Below, in pieces: positions 1 through 13,407 of a DNA stretch of 34,247 bases. Below the pieces are notes generated by a model. That model had not been told where the DNA came from. It worked only from the letters and a program-made list of their open reading frames with translations, and searched no databases. The translations under genes were made by a program, and so were the position numbers. The stretch's first letter is position 1; each line of letters starts with the position of its first letter. Source of the stretch: Didymodactylos carnosus (lineage: Eukaryota; Rotifera; Eurotatoria; Philodinida; Philodinidae); the NCBI GenBank assembly GCA_905250885.1, contig CAJNOQ010001230.1, positions 1 to 34,247 of the forward strand, read 5' to 3'.

Positions 1-970
1 GAGATGGGGTTATGAGATATGGATGCCAAAAAAATGTTAAGAAAATACTACAGGCCATGGTCATTGATTGGAATGGTTGGCGAAGAATAGATGAGTAGTA
101 TTAGTTTTAGTATGAATGTGTAGATATATAGATTGTAAGGGTGTAACGAATGAGTGGAACCGGGAGAAGTGGGGACCACCAGGAGCAGTGATGATAGAAA
201 TTTGCGACAGATGTTGTCCAGTAACTCACTCTTAGGGAAGAACCCCTATATTCACATATTTCTGCTATCACTAGTTTGAGAATGCTTCAGTGGTGCCATA
301 TGGACATATGGTATGATTTCAGAGAGGTCGGATGACTGAATAACTTTTGAAAATCCTCTGCAAATTCTAATAATGCAACTCGTGCTTCTCTTTAACATTT
401 ATAATTTTGAATAAAACTTTTGCATGGTCTCCGAACAACCGTTCACTGTCAATCTTAAAGAGTATAACAGAGATACTTGGAAAAAGGCACGGATTCTAAC
501 TTGTTATTCATAAATATACTTATGTATTTGAGAGAAAAAATCTTAGTAAATTGTCCTCGTAGCATCGATCAGTTGTTTCCATCTGTATGAATACTCAAAA
601 AGTCTGTCACAAACTTCTATTCCTTCTGATTTTAAAGAGTCTATCGTTGTTTATAATTTCTTACAAATTAGCGGACGTATTTAGTCATTCAGGTGGTCCA
701 CAAATATATGATTTGAGTTTGTACCTACGCACGAGATCAGGTTTCCATAGAAAACTATAAGTAAGTGACTGCTGCCTTATAAATGTATAGAACTTTTGAT
801 GATGATTTACCGAAGGTGACATGAAGCACTGCGACCAATTAACCAAGAGAAAGTCATTTTTAAGAGACCAAGAAACATAGCTAGGACAAATAACTTAACG
901 ACTAAAGCCATATGTCATCTCTTGTGGTAGCTTTTTGATAATCTACATCGATTGTTACTACTGGGACGTT
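1..970 (-). pseudogene. Decayed protein-coding sequence, family not recognised
   Basis: On the minus strand two adjoining frames read like an old protein. One runs from about 652 to 398 and includes 'SEGIEVCDRLFEYSYRWKQL' and 'RIRAFFQVSLLYSLRLTVNG', interrupted by two TAA codons. The second runs from 391 to the window edge and includes 'REARVALLEFAEDFQKLFSH', with TGA at 289-287 and two TAA further on. The frame change lies near 395. Upstream (970-690) there are shorter pieces such as 'VTIDVDYQKATTRDDIWL', with many stops. The predicted chain looks helical and charged, somewhat like spectrin-type bundles, but I cannot name the family. Base composition is less AT-rich than the DNA that follows. 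It is cut by the window edge, so a larger gene may lie to the left. A broken gene is my inference; chance open reading in a GC-richer patch is the alternative. Confidence 0.4.
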
Positions 971-1057
971 TGCTGCTAAAAAACGTGGGTAAATGGAGAG
1001 AACTCGTGTAAAAAATTGGAACGGAAATCAGATTGTTCGATTGGAACAATATTGTCT

Positions 1058-1308
<251 letters not shown>

Positions 1309-4300
1309 TCTAGAATCGATTAAAATACCAAGCCGTTTGATTATTATTATCCGTCAACTCTTTTGTAACTTCGCGTCTGATTATTTCAGATAAATCTTTT
1401 TCCACTATTAAAACTAACATCAAGTCGGCCTTATTGAGAATAATATGTCAGATACACAGGTTTCTTTTACTCTTCTATAGACGATATGAAATAACAGTTT
1501 TACAAATCCATAAATCTTCTTTTAGATGTGGATATTAAATAATAACAGTAAAAAAAATTGTCTGTTGGATATTGCAAGAAAACACATAGTTATCATCAAG
1601 TTTGAAACAGGACTCACCAGAGATTTAAGGAGGTATAGGCGTGCACATCATCCGTATACCATGCAACACATAGAGAATACTCGAACTAAAAGAATTACAA
1701 TGACGATCACAAAACTAAATAACATATGATAGTTGTTGGTTTTCAATATCAACAATACTTTTTTTGTATTATCTCTAGCAGAAGAAGAAAATCAAATATA
1801 GAAATGTGTCGTTTTAATTAAAATAAATATAATTTTCAACAAAAAGCATACGTATAAAGAAAAATAGAAAAAATACCGTTGATGGAGCAATAATTTTCAG
1901 TGAGTTGCAATACGTTGTAATACAGTACAACGTAACATCTAATCATTATAGTTAGTCATGCACGTAATAGAGACGAATATATTGCGTTAATTTCAACATA
2001 CATTATGAAATCATTATAGAAAAACTGAATTTTTTCTTTTTTTCAAATGAAAATGTGAGAACATGTCAAATTTCATTTCATTTCGCTCGACTTACAACAG
2101 CAAAATTCTGTACATTATTTTCGCTCAATAGCACGCTGAAGCAGATGTAAATTGATGAATCTTTTCTATACTAAAAGACAGACAATGTCTTGAAAATAAC
2201 TCATTTACCGCTGATGTTGTTTTTGTTTTCTTCCTGCAGTTTTTGTCATTAGAAGGAAAGAAATCAAAATATCTTGTAAATATTTTGTTGTAACTGCTTG
2301 CTCACAGTTATATGGGTATTATCTATTTTTCTGACCTTCTCTCAATGAACAATAAGATCTCATTTTTTCATTGCATTCATATTAAAAAATCTTGATTAAT
2401 CAGTCTACAGAGAGAGATATTTGAACACTGTTAGACATAAACATTCTTTTCTCTTCTCTCATGTGAATAACACACACAAACAGCTGCGCACAAAAAGAAA
2501 TGAGATAAATTTCACCGTCATTACTTAGTATGAGGTCATTATTAAATGATGATGAACAATTAATAGATCCGAGTACTTATACCTATCAGAGATGACATTT
2601 AATTTAAACACCAGTCAAGTAATGTAAAACAATCATCTCCTTGTATGACCTTTCTCAATTGAATGCATTGATCGTTTTTCTTTCCGATAACAGAATTTTT
2701 GTTTCTATCTGATATTATGGGAGATAAACAAATTTCAAATTTAGTAAACAAAATACAAAAGATTTGAAAAATAGAATCATTCATGAGTTTGTTTTAAACT
2801 TTGCCACATATTTCTCTACACATATTTCATTCACTTGCATAAAGTTACGAAACGATTCAGAAAATAATTTTTTGTGAATAAAAATTTTACCATGATAAAG
2901 TGTGACTTTTTCATTGAATTTTATAAACACGAATTATACTGTATAAAGTTTTGAGAATCTTTTAAACATATGTCTCATTCACATTATAAGAATAAATGTA
3001 TCAAAACAATATTTTCACAAATATATGTTAAAAATCACGTGAATGTACTTACAGTTTTACAATTGTGTCGTTTGATTCACTATCGGATAAATGTTTATAG
3101 CTGTTGTTGTTCATCTCAATGTAAGAATAAAAATGATCTCTTTTTCTTTCCTTCTTTTTTACTTCAATCATAATTAATGTGCCATTGATCCAATGTGTTT
3201 TTACTTTTTTTTCTGTCAATAAAGAGAGTGTGAGAGATGTGAAATATTATTCGTACCAGCTGTTGTTACTGATGTCAGTGTTCAACCTAAAAAATAGAGC
3301 AAAAAACTATATATATATAGATATAAATGTAGATACTTGTGTTTTTGACAACCACCTAGATATTAATGTTGGTTGATATTAATAATAAAAATGATAAATG
3401 ACAGGAAAAAATCAGAGAGAAAGAAAGATGATCATGTGAATAAAGGCGACGACATGTTCACATAGCCACGAATATTAAAACTATAAGAAAGCAGTCACTT
3501 TTTTTTTTTGTTTTGGAAAAAGAACAGCAGATATCCGTTCTCATATGAGACAGTCAAGTTCTTAGACAAAATAAAATCTAGACATGTTATCTAAATAACA
3601 CGTATCGTATATATTGTTAAGATCCGCTACTTAAATGAAAGAAAAGAATTCACAATATATTTTCTAGGAACAAATTAGAGGAAAAAAGCGTTTCTGTTTG
3701 TATTTTGTGCGAATTGTTTGTCTACGCATAGATTAAGTATAGATCGTCGGTTAATATCTTTTTGTTTGACTTTATTTTTTTTGCATGATTATCTTAAAAT
3801 ATGTCTGTGAGAGAAAAAAAGAAGAAGATGTATTTAGACACTACAGGTATTCAACTTATTCATTGTTTCGTGAAAATAATCCTTTTTTTTTGTTTTGTTT
3901 AAACTATTAGTTAAACGAAGTAGAAAATCATAAACACTAAATATTTTATGAGAAGTTAACCATATTTTCTCTTTCCTGTCTCTAGATTTTTCTCTTTTGT
4001 ATAACTGTTAATTAATCAATAACAATCGTACATAATCTTCTATAGACAAATTTTTAGGCAAACTTCCCCTCATTGTAAAACAATAAAGAAAAAATAATAT
4101 GGAAAATATTTTAAACTTCATCAGACAATCTATAGTATACTTACGATAAAATAAAACATTGCCCTAAGAAATAGAAATGATCTTTTTTTTTTGTTAAATT
4201 TATTCTTGACAATCTTCGATACATTCATTACTGTACAAAAGGTGTATAGATAAATCGATATGTCTCAACAGCCATAACAGATAAATTAATTTTAGTTTTC

Positions 4301-6218
4301 AATTAAAATGTGAACAACGTTTTTTACGATAAAAAAAAACAAAAAATACATTATGAATTGAATATAAATTATATGACTTTTAAACAGTTCAGCTTCAATA
4401 TTGTTAGATTCTTTCTCTCTATAAATTCTGCATAAAAGATTTCTAATGCTAGTTAAAAAGTTTGACTTTGTTAACCTAAACCATTACATCAAATATAGCC
4501 AAAATCAATTTCATAGAGGGATGCGCTATCTGTCAAAACTGTTCGTCTATTGTCTGTTTACTGTCACTTCAAAGAAATTGTTAACCTGTTGACTATAAAA
4601 CTGCTTCTCTACACACCTTTGATTAAGGCACTCTTACTAACAAAGAATCAATAGTCATCGATAGTGAATAAAATACATAAAATACACGAATAAAATCTAT
4701 TTAATTTTTGAAGATAAAATTTTTTAGTGCAGAACTAAGAAATCGTTAATAAATCAACACCGTGTGTGTATAATTATTGAGTTGTCAGCTCAGAGAAGTG
4801 TCAGTATGGTCAAGGAAAATTTATGAAGGATACTTAGTTTATAAGACGATACATTTGCAATTATATAGATTAGCAAAACCAGATATAAACTGTAACCTAC
4901 TTGTGGTACATACAACATATCTAGGACATAGCTGTTCTCAAAACCGAACTATTTGAAATTGAATTTTCTTTATTTCATTCACATAATGAAAATTTCTCCA
5001 CATTTCAAGTGATATTAAACTCAAATGTGTACGGTGTAATACGTTTTAAATTGTTATTTAACGGTTTTTTTTAGACATCAAAATCCATATAAGAATCGAG
5101 TGTATCATTTTTATCAGTAAATAATTCAATATTACAAAATATCTTGCTTTCTATGGTCATAACAGCAAAAGATCCATGTTTTCCTATTATTTGAAACTTA
5201 TTCATATGTTCATTATATCAACAAATATGTGGTTTGTCGCTTTATTTTTTTAAAAGATTTTGTCTTTTGTCAAGGTTAAGTACATTCAAAAAAAAAACAC
5301 TTAACGACGTCGACGAATGAACAAAACAAGCTGTTCAAATGTTTTCATTAGTCATTTCATCAAATAATTAAATAAAAAAGTATTTTTCTTAAAAAAAAAT
5401 CGTTTACCTTCATCTATTCTATAAATAATTCGAAAAATGAGAAACTCATTTTTTGTTCATTATTAGAGATCTCGTTTGATGAAACATATGAAGAAAAAAA
5501 AACGATCACTGTGTGTATGTGTATACATATTGATGATTAATGGATCATCTCTGTATATTAGATAGACAAACGGTTAAATGGCAACAGCAGGATTATATTC
5601 TCATCAGGTTTGTATGTGTGAGGAGTTTGTGTCTAGTGCGTCTTAAAAAAGGCGTGACACACATTTGGTTAACGTTAACATAAATCAAAATTTATGAATT
5701 ATATACAATTTTACTTTTTGATCGTTTACACAACTTAATTGTACGTAGTATAAAAAAACAACAATGATTTTTCATTAAAAACTGTTTTAGATACGAGTTA
5801 TATAAAGTCTGTCTATAATAGACTAAATCTTAGATCGTCTCGTAGAAAAAACAATTTATATACACCATTTATGTTACTCAACTCAATGAAAACTTTGCTC
5901 TTACCAACTAATTCAAAATATGTTCATATAATCATCTATTCTGTCTTTGACTTTATTTTTTAAGATTAATTGTCGATCGTGAAATAAAGAAATTAATTTC
6001 TCTAGAACATCTTAATTAGTTGATCTAGTTATTAGAGAGAAAGTATATTTTTAAGAAAAAGTGATAGATGATCATGAATGTATGTGTTCAATACATCATA
6101 TCATATGTATATAACAATTGTCATTTACAAAGAGAAAGAAAGAGAGTATTGCGTGCACGATAAAGTGTAATTCATGTTTCTCTTGGTCATTAGACTGACC
6201 ATCTGCGAAATGAGGCAA
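1309..6218. other. Gene-free AT-rich DNA
   Basis: About 4.9 kb with no ORF that looks like protein on either strand. Short open stretches (for example 1526-1729, 2970-3376) have low-complexity Lys/Asn/Ile/Phe-rich translations expected from random AT-rich sequence. There are many A or T runs and no recognised RNA gene, element end or tandem array. Confidence 0.7.
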
Positions 6219-6237
6219 AGAGAGAGAGAGAGAGAGA
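6219..6237. repeat. (AG)n microsatellite
   Basis: About nine uninterrupted AG units on the + strand. The 127-codon minus-strand ORF over it (6508-6125) is low-complexity Ser/Leu/Phe and is not believed. Confidence 0.9.
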
Positions 6238-8896
6238 AAAGGAACGCAATGAGGTGTATAAACAGTAATAATGCGCGACTATTGATGTTCAGATGTGTAG
6301 AATGATGAATCTGAAAAATAAACATGTACTTATGAAATATGAACAGTTTTTTTCTCTCTCTGTCACATACACGTACAACGATCCGTACGTGTACAAATTT
6401 TGAGGCACAAAACTCACGGTATAAGAGAACATCCAGTAAAAACGTCGAACTAGACGATGTGTACAATGTTATTAAAATATTCAAGAGAGATGTCAGATAC
6501 AGTCTCAAATATCTCGTTGAACGGGAAGTTGTTGATGAACAACGCTATTGATAATCGATGTATAAATATGATGGCGTAGGTAGATGAAAACAATATAAAA
6601 AACAAACATGGAATTGAGATGTTAAATAGAATTCATTATGGCATTTGAATTGGATGAGAAGAAAAAGTTTTTTTTTGTAGTTTAACTTTCTTTCACAGAA
6701 AAATTTTGGATATTATTTCTGTTCTCTCTTTAGACTTGAAAGAGTTCTGGTTTTCTTTTTGTATATGGTGTTAACATAAAAAAATGTCCCACTTTCTGAT
6801 TTTTCTTGTTTCTCACAGTCCGCTGACTGAACAACTTGTACTAGCGTAGAAAACTAACACAAACTGAGAAAAAAAGGAAAACATTATCGACCTTTGTTAA
6901 TTATCGCTCAATATTACATTTATAATAGAATCCCACTGTTTGCGTCAACAACAGATCTATTCTAAAACATTTCCGCTAATGTTCATACCCCACACTGTTA
7001 TTGTTAAATAATTTAAAATCAATCATATTTAACTAATTTTGACATTTGAAAGTCATGCCGTTCTTTTATTGTTGTTGTTAAAAAGAGAAGAGTTATTTTA
7101 CGCGTTTGCTTTGACATCTTCATATAAACATCAATTTATATACTAAAACTACGTTCGTTCTTTTTCCTTTTCTGATATCAAATTAAGATAAAAAAAAATA
7201 TTGATACTTTAGTCTAGTAATCATCCGAGAAAGAAAAAAAAAGTTGTGAAAAACACATGAACGTTAACGTAGACTACTACAAACGTTTAATGTAGTTTTT
7301 GAGAAACATTAAAAGAAGAAGGATTTTTGGAATATATTAACCAAAATCATTTATTTAGATTACTAGGCGATGTAGCACGCAAGTTGTCTTACATTTCCGT
7401 CGATTAAGACTATTCATGTTACAATAATCATAATCATAATCTTAATTGCTATTAAGGATAAACTAGCCTTGGTAGACAATGAGAGAAAATAAAGATTTTC
7501 TAGACACAAACAAAAAAGAAAGAAAGAAAGAGAAAGACGTATGATGTTTTGATAAACCGGATATGACTGATACATGTACTAGACATTTTGTATGAGGTTG
7601 AGACACAACGTTTATCACTATAGTGATTTGTGTTTTATGTCCGAAAAACATCAGACTTAAAAGGAAGTTCAAATAACGGACCTATGAATCAAATGTCAGC
7701 CAAACGTCATCATGCCATGTAAAATGAGTTATTTTATATCAGTTCTATAGTCATCACCGTAGCGATGTATACGTCAATGTTCAACATCAAATTGTCTCGG
7801 TATCTTGTGTATAGTTCATACATAGGCATGCAACAAGTCTTTTTTTACAAATTTTTACTAAAAGAAATCTAGCTCCAAAGCTAAGTATTCTCAATGTTTT
7901 TGGAATATGTAGAATTATTCAACAGATTTTTTTCTGCAAAATAAGATATAACGGGATTGTATTCTCACTTGATAAGACAAGAATAGGAATAATACTAACA
8001 TTTTTAACGGTTAAATTTAAAGAAAACTTTCCAAAATAAGTTGTGCTGTAGAGAAAGCCCTGGCAATAATTTAACATCATGGAAAACAATGGGTAACAAA
8101 TAGTCTAAGGGATATGATTATTTCTGTACATGCACCTAAAAACTAATTTTCTAACAGATACATTTCTGGTTAGATTCAACCCATTCTCATTAGATCAATG
8201 AGATATTCACTTAGGCAAATCTAAGATTGGACTCTATTGTATCCATCCGTAAGCCAATAATCATCGAAAAATTTTTTAATCTTCTAGACATACTCTTACC
8301 TTGGCATTGAATTAATAATCACTTTGAATTTTTTTCGCATCAAAATATGGTCTATGTGCATTATTCGTTTTGACAGAAATAGTGTTTGATCGTTCATACA
8401 TATAAAGATAATAATATTTGAAATGAATACACGATGATCATTATTGCTTCTTCTTTTATCACTCTTCATAGTAAATTCACTGATAACTCTAAAAGAAAAA
8501 CAAAACAAAAATGATAAAGAAAAGAAAGAAGACTATTCATTTCTTATTCATTCTTTACTACAATGTCATTATCATTGTATTCAAATTTTGCTTAAAAAAT
8601 CGATATAATATACTGCTGTTGTTAAAGAAAGTAAAAAAATCAAGATTATACAGTGTTAGTAACACTAATCGATTATGTATCATAGAACTAAGTAAAATAT
8701 TCAAAATTATCAACTCGACTGTTAAACTATTCGTTTTTTTTCACTCTATCTTATGATGATATAAGAGAATCCAAATATATTCAGTTATTTCAATATATTT
8801 ACTACTTTATAAAGAATAAAAATTATAAGTGTTTTTTCAATAATTTGTGCCAATGTTTTATTTCATTCAAATATTCATTCATTAAGTAAAAAACAA
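6238..8896. other. Gene-free AT-rich DNA
   Basis: No protein-like frame with support. The + frame at 6339-6551 ends in a charged tail that looks faintly protein-like ('LKYLVEREVVDEQRY'), but its first half is low complexity and there is no splice-supported extension. A 14-bp perfect palindrome (ATCACTATAGTGAT) sits near 7613-7626. Confidence 0.6.
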
Positions 8897-8960
8897 AATC
8901 GAAAGTATTTTCGATTATTTCCTCTCATTAGATAAAAACAGTGTTTTTATACACTGTTTT
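8897..8960. repeat. Two adjacent short hairpins
   Basis: AATCGAAA-GTAT-TTTCGATT (about 8899-8918, 8-bp stem, 4-nt loop) is followed by AAAACAGTGT (8935-8944) pairing with ACACTGTTTT (8951-8960) across a 6-nt loop. The two stems are about 16 bp apart. Function unknown; palindromes of this size can occur by chance in AT-rich DNA. Confidence 0.5.
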
Positions 8961-8993
8961 ATTTAAGTATGCATACAAAATCTCTTTATCTGA

Positions 8994-8998
<5 letters not shown>

Positions 8999-9029
<31 letters not shown>

Positions 9030-9041
9030 AAAGAGAGAGAT
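8999..9041. repeat. (AG)n microsatellite with imperfect tail
   Basis: About 14 AG units (8999-9027) followed by an imperfect GAA/GAG purine run to 9041. It is the longest purine/pyrimidine tract in the window apart from the homopolymer block. Confidence 0.9.
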
Positions 9042-9472
9042 TTATGTCTTCATTTTTGAAATGAGAAGAGATCCGATGTTTCTCTTTCTACGTAAAAAGT
9101 ATATTTTTAGTAAGTAAGTATTTTAGAACAATTAAACGAGACGATAAAGAGAGAAATCGAAAGTAAATCACAAGCAATTAATCAATATTTAGTTGTGGTA
9201 GCTTGTATCCGCGTACATTAATTTTATTTTTTCGAGATGATTCATTGTTTTCGTTGTATTTTGTTCAACATACCTACACGGATACACACATACATATACA
9301 AGAAAAATAAAATAAAAAGAAGAAACATTAGATTTTTTTTCTTTTTTTTCATTATATTACCGTAAATAGCGACAAGTCTATTGATAGTAATGACTGAAAA
9401 ATATCTCTCGATAAGTAAAATGGGGAACGATTTATGGATGCCCCAAAGCATAATATCGTGTATGTTATTAAA

Positions 9473-9492
9473 GAATGAATGAATGAATGAAT
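9473..9492. repeat. (GAAT)n short tandem repeat
   Basis: Five GAAT units. A second GAAT/AATG tract of similar length occurs at 22552-22575. Confidence 0.85.
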
Positions 9493-9697
9493 AAAAATGA
9501 ACTCTTTCACATACAGGCACACACGCAAATTATCAATAAACTTGAAAAAAAAATAGTAAAATAAAATAATAATAAAAATGTCTCTAATGTCCAGTGGTGT
9601 GCTAACATACATCAGGGCAAAAACTTGCCGAGTTAGTTATATCTCATATTGGTTGATAAATATTTTTAAAGATATAACAGGTGCTATAGAAATTTGA

Positions 9698-10067
9698 TTG
9701 TCTCATAACACATTGAACTATATAATCGTTAATTGTGGAAATATATCAAGTAAAAAATTAAAAAATACGCTAATTTCGTTGATGCACGATCGTTCAATCA
9801 TTTTCGTAACATCTCAACTGAGATACAATCCATATTTTAATCAAGTATCTCAGTTGAGAAACGAATATTTCTACGAAAATATTCATGATACAAGATACAT
9901 TTCATAAAATATGGACTTCGTCAATTTCTCAACTGGAGAGAGAAAGTGAAAAAATGAAGTATCATATCCAAAGAACGAGCGGCTATCTAAGGAGTTGTAT
10001 GCAAAATGACGTGAAAGTCTTTGATAATCTTGTAGATCAATTTCATCATTCACCAACGTATTTTTGA
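9698..10067 (+). pseudogene. Decayed coding fragment, + copy of an inverted pair
   Basis: Two overlapping frames read like one broken protein. 9698-9907 includes 'IIFVTSQLRYNPYFNQVSQL' and 'RNEYFYENIHDTRYIS' before a TAA; 9885-10067 includes 'ISQLERESEKMKYHIQRTSG' and 'VKVFDNLVDQF'. The evidence that this was coding is its inverted partner (10270-10066, minus strand), which conserves the amino-acid pattern: R-Y-N-P-Y, then Q-[L/V]-R-N, then E-N, then R-E, and F-D-N near the end. The frame change near 9900 and the stop make it a remnant. The family is not recognised, and no start, promoter or splice pattern is clear. Confidence 0.45.
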
Positions 10068-10270
10068 CAGAAATTATCAAATGCTTGACCGTATAACGTA
10101 GGAATAATTCGTCAGATAGTCGCCCGCACTTTGGACACGATATTTGATTTTTTATCTTTCTCTCGCCAATATATCTCAGTTAAGAAACAACTATTTTCGC
10201 ACAAATGATGATTTCTCACCTGAGGTACTTAATTAAATATGGATTGTATCTCGTATGAGTCTAAACCATC
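10066..10270 (-). pseudogene. Decayed coding fragment, inverted partner copy
   Basis: On the minus strand, GAGATACAATCCAT at 10252-10239 repeats 9820-9833, and the match continues with about 70% similarity to 10066. In the frame matching the + copy it reads 'VPQVRNHHLCEN' and 'YGQAFDNFCQKYVGE', with a 1-base deletion before the first piece and TGA and TAA stops. Another minus frame runs open for about 100 codons (10179-9883) and contains 'SCPKCGRLSDELFLRY', which looks protein-like by itself. The shared pattern with the + copy favours the first frame, so the CxxC may be fortuitous. The arms are separated by only about 30 nt (10036-10065). Confidence 0.45.
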
Positions 10271-10950
10271 ATTTTATGACTGTTAGTATTACCTACTATC
10301 GTCTCATTTTTCTCTCAAGTTTGAACTAAAATCTATCTTACCTAATAAATGTTGCTAATTTTCTTCCGACGAATATGCACACCTTAGATAGAAGGAAAAA
10401 AAACAAATCTGATAACATTATGTCAAACTGACCATTTATAAATTGAACTACATATTATTTAATTTATGAATTGAACGATTATTTTGACACGATTTTTATT
10501 TAATCTGATTTAACAATAGAATACAAAACATATCTCGTTATTGACATTTGCATATTGAATAATATTTGAATATGATATTATAAAATCGAAAATATTTCAA
10601 TTATCATACAAGGTTGTTGTGTCATGATTTATTTATTTAATATTTTTTGGTGACGTATTATGTGCAAATAGGTGATATATATTTAAAATTAGCTATTAAA
10701 TATCACTACATATCAATAAACAAGTCTGTGATCTAACAGAAACAGAGATGTTAAAATATTGCCAAATTTTGAACACTATTTTAGATAATAACTATTCAAA
10801 CTGATAACATTTAATATACGACATATATTTTATATAGATCAAAGTTTATCAAGTTTTTGGTCTAATGAATATATGAGACAATAAGAAGTTTTACCATTTA
10901 GCGATAGTTTCCGATGATGAGCAAACAAAGTATACATATCTGTATATGTA

Positions 10951-10980
10951 TCTCTCTCTCTCTCTCTTTCTCTCTCTGTC
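10951..10980. repeat. (TC)n microsatellite
   Basis: About 14 TC units with two interruptions, on the opposite strand sense to the AG tracts at 6219 and 8999. Flanked by TATACATATCTGTATATGTA. Confidence 0.9.
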
Positions 10981-13384
10981 TATATATGTACAATTTTCTC
11001 TCCCATCATATGATTGATCATTTTTCGAAAGTACACAAGTACGATAATAGTGTGTAAAATGTGAATTGGTGTTGAGTAAATATACATACAGAAACCCTTT
11101 ATTGACTTATTTCCATATAGGAAATAAGTAGTATGAAAAAATGACGCGGAACAAGTAAACATAATCATTTTAAATTTACGTTATTTTTAAAAGAAAAAGT
11201 AAATATATTCTCTCTTCTCGTTCCATTCATAACGAGATACAAATGACTAAATCAACATCATCTAGCTGAACCATGTACAAAAAAATTAGAAGAATATGAG
11301 AAAAATATACATGAACATAGAATAGTGAATATAAATTAACGATATATGTTTGCATTTTATTTGATGATTTTGGTATATTTAACTAAAATAGATTGAACGT
11401 TGACTAATAAGTATAGAATAGTTTTCAAATTGTGAGATTTAAGAAATCAAATGAATATATTCTTATGTCTTAATATTTATGATGTAAAAAGAATAACAAC
11501 ACAAATTTAATCTATATGTTGTGTGGATAACGACATCCCAAAACTCCTACTTCAATGATGTTCTCAAAAAAAAAAAAAAAAAATCACTATTAGACTAAAA
11601 AGAAAAGTTCAATTATCAGATTAGTTCTCTTTTTATTGAAAATTTAATTGATTTTTTTTTCTTTTATTTGTTTTCGTTGAAGAAAAAGTAAACTTTTTTT
11701 ATATTTTTCATAGAAATAATTTAGTATTCATAATAGAAAAATTAAGTTTGAACATAAGAAAATAGGAAATAAGAATAAATCAAAACTTTATTCTAATCAT
11801 ATCCATTTCTCTTTTTAAAACATCATCTATTCCGTATTACTCGTCTTTGTTTCATATGTTTTTCTAATCCATACATTTATGAATTTTCTAGCAGTGATGA
11901 AATTGTTTTGTGTTTTGTTTTATTTTTAAGTTGAATCGAATCCAATTGATCTCACTTCTAATTTCTAGTACTTTAAAATATTTTATATGCTGAATTTATT
12001 ACCATTTGATGATATAACTGTATAATAGAAGAAAAAAAATCATTTTTAAACTATATGGATAAGTGTAAGAAAATATAACTGAATGATATTATTACGATAA
12101 AAGAACAGATGAATATGAGAGATGAAGATTTTAATAAATTGTAACAACACTTAGAAAATCGTCATAATTTCACAAAACTTTATCAAATAAATGTATGATT
12201 AACAATCGATTTGTCTCTTGAATAGTGAAGAAAATTCTTCGATACGTTCAATATTTACAAACTGGCTCATTTTTATCTTTGATCTGGTGGTATAAATAAA
12301 AGTGTAAATGCTGTATCTATACAGATTTCTTGTATTTGTTACAATTATGTCACTGGATCTAACATAAATAGATGCTAATTAAAATCGTAATTTTTATAGT
12401 GGAAACATTGACTTAAAGTCTTTAATGGTAGAATTTGGGTATACATACCATTACCATTCCATTAATAGCTACTTGTTCAAGATTATATGATACGAACATT
12501 ATTTGTGTAAAACAAAGTTTAAATACCATTCAGCAAGAAAATGTATACAGCTTCTTTCTTTGTTGACTAATAAAACGAATAAATTTTCGTGTCATATCTT
12601 ACTATTTTTTTAACAAAATAATTATGTATAGGTAATAAAATGGATGAGAACAAGATTACAAACAAGATATTCCTTATATTTTATAACGCTAGCTTTTAAC
12701 TACTGTTTCTTGATTTGCCTTTGATTCGATCAAACATAGGTACGGATCTGATTAGTTACATTGAAATGATTTAGAAAAAGTATTGTTCTTAATAAATTAT
12801 TTTTTGTCAGTTGTGATGTATGTTTAATACGTTGTTTTAAATTAATTTTAATTTGTTTAATCTGATATTTATTTTTCATCCGCATCATTATTGTGTCATT
12901 TCTTCATTGGTGAGATGTTTAAATTATATTGTGAGACATGTGAAAAAAATATAACATTAATCATGTAATTGATTCAACCAAATAATAAAATAAAAATTAG
13001 AGAAACTACCTGTAGCTCAACAGAAATGTTCTGTTCATGAAACAGTATTCTGATTAATTAAAATTCGTAGTTTACTTTTATTCAACGAAACAAAGAAGAA
13101 AATAAATTAAGCTTTTGATGAAATGACACTTTACCTAATTATCAAATAATAAAAGTCTATATTGCTTACCCTGTTATATACTTGACTGTTGTTTGATTAT
13201 ACTTAAGTGTCATAATTACGACCATCATACGAGTCTCAATTACAGAACACATTTTAAAGTGAGCTACTTGACTTTTGTTTTATTCCTAAGATTTGGTATG
13301 TGTAAAGAGAGAGAAGAATGATAGTCTAATAATAAGGACCGCCAAAAAAAAAAAATGTTCTTTCTATCCTTCGTGTAAATCATA

Positions 13385-13407
13385 CTCTCTCTCTCTCTCT
13401 CTCTCTG
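13385..13407. repeat. (CT)n microsatellite
   Basis: About 11 CT units, again pyrimidine-rich on the + strand. Confidence 0.9.

Noticed and set aside
296..311. Palindrome CCATATG-GA-CATATGG
   Set aside because: Only 7-bp arms, inside the decayed coding region, with no other support.
6125..6508. 127-codon minus-strand ORF
   Set aside because: Low-complexity Ser/Leu/Phe translation over an AG microsatellite; no domain, splice or homolog pattern.
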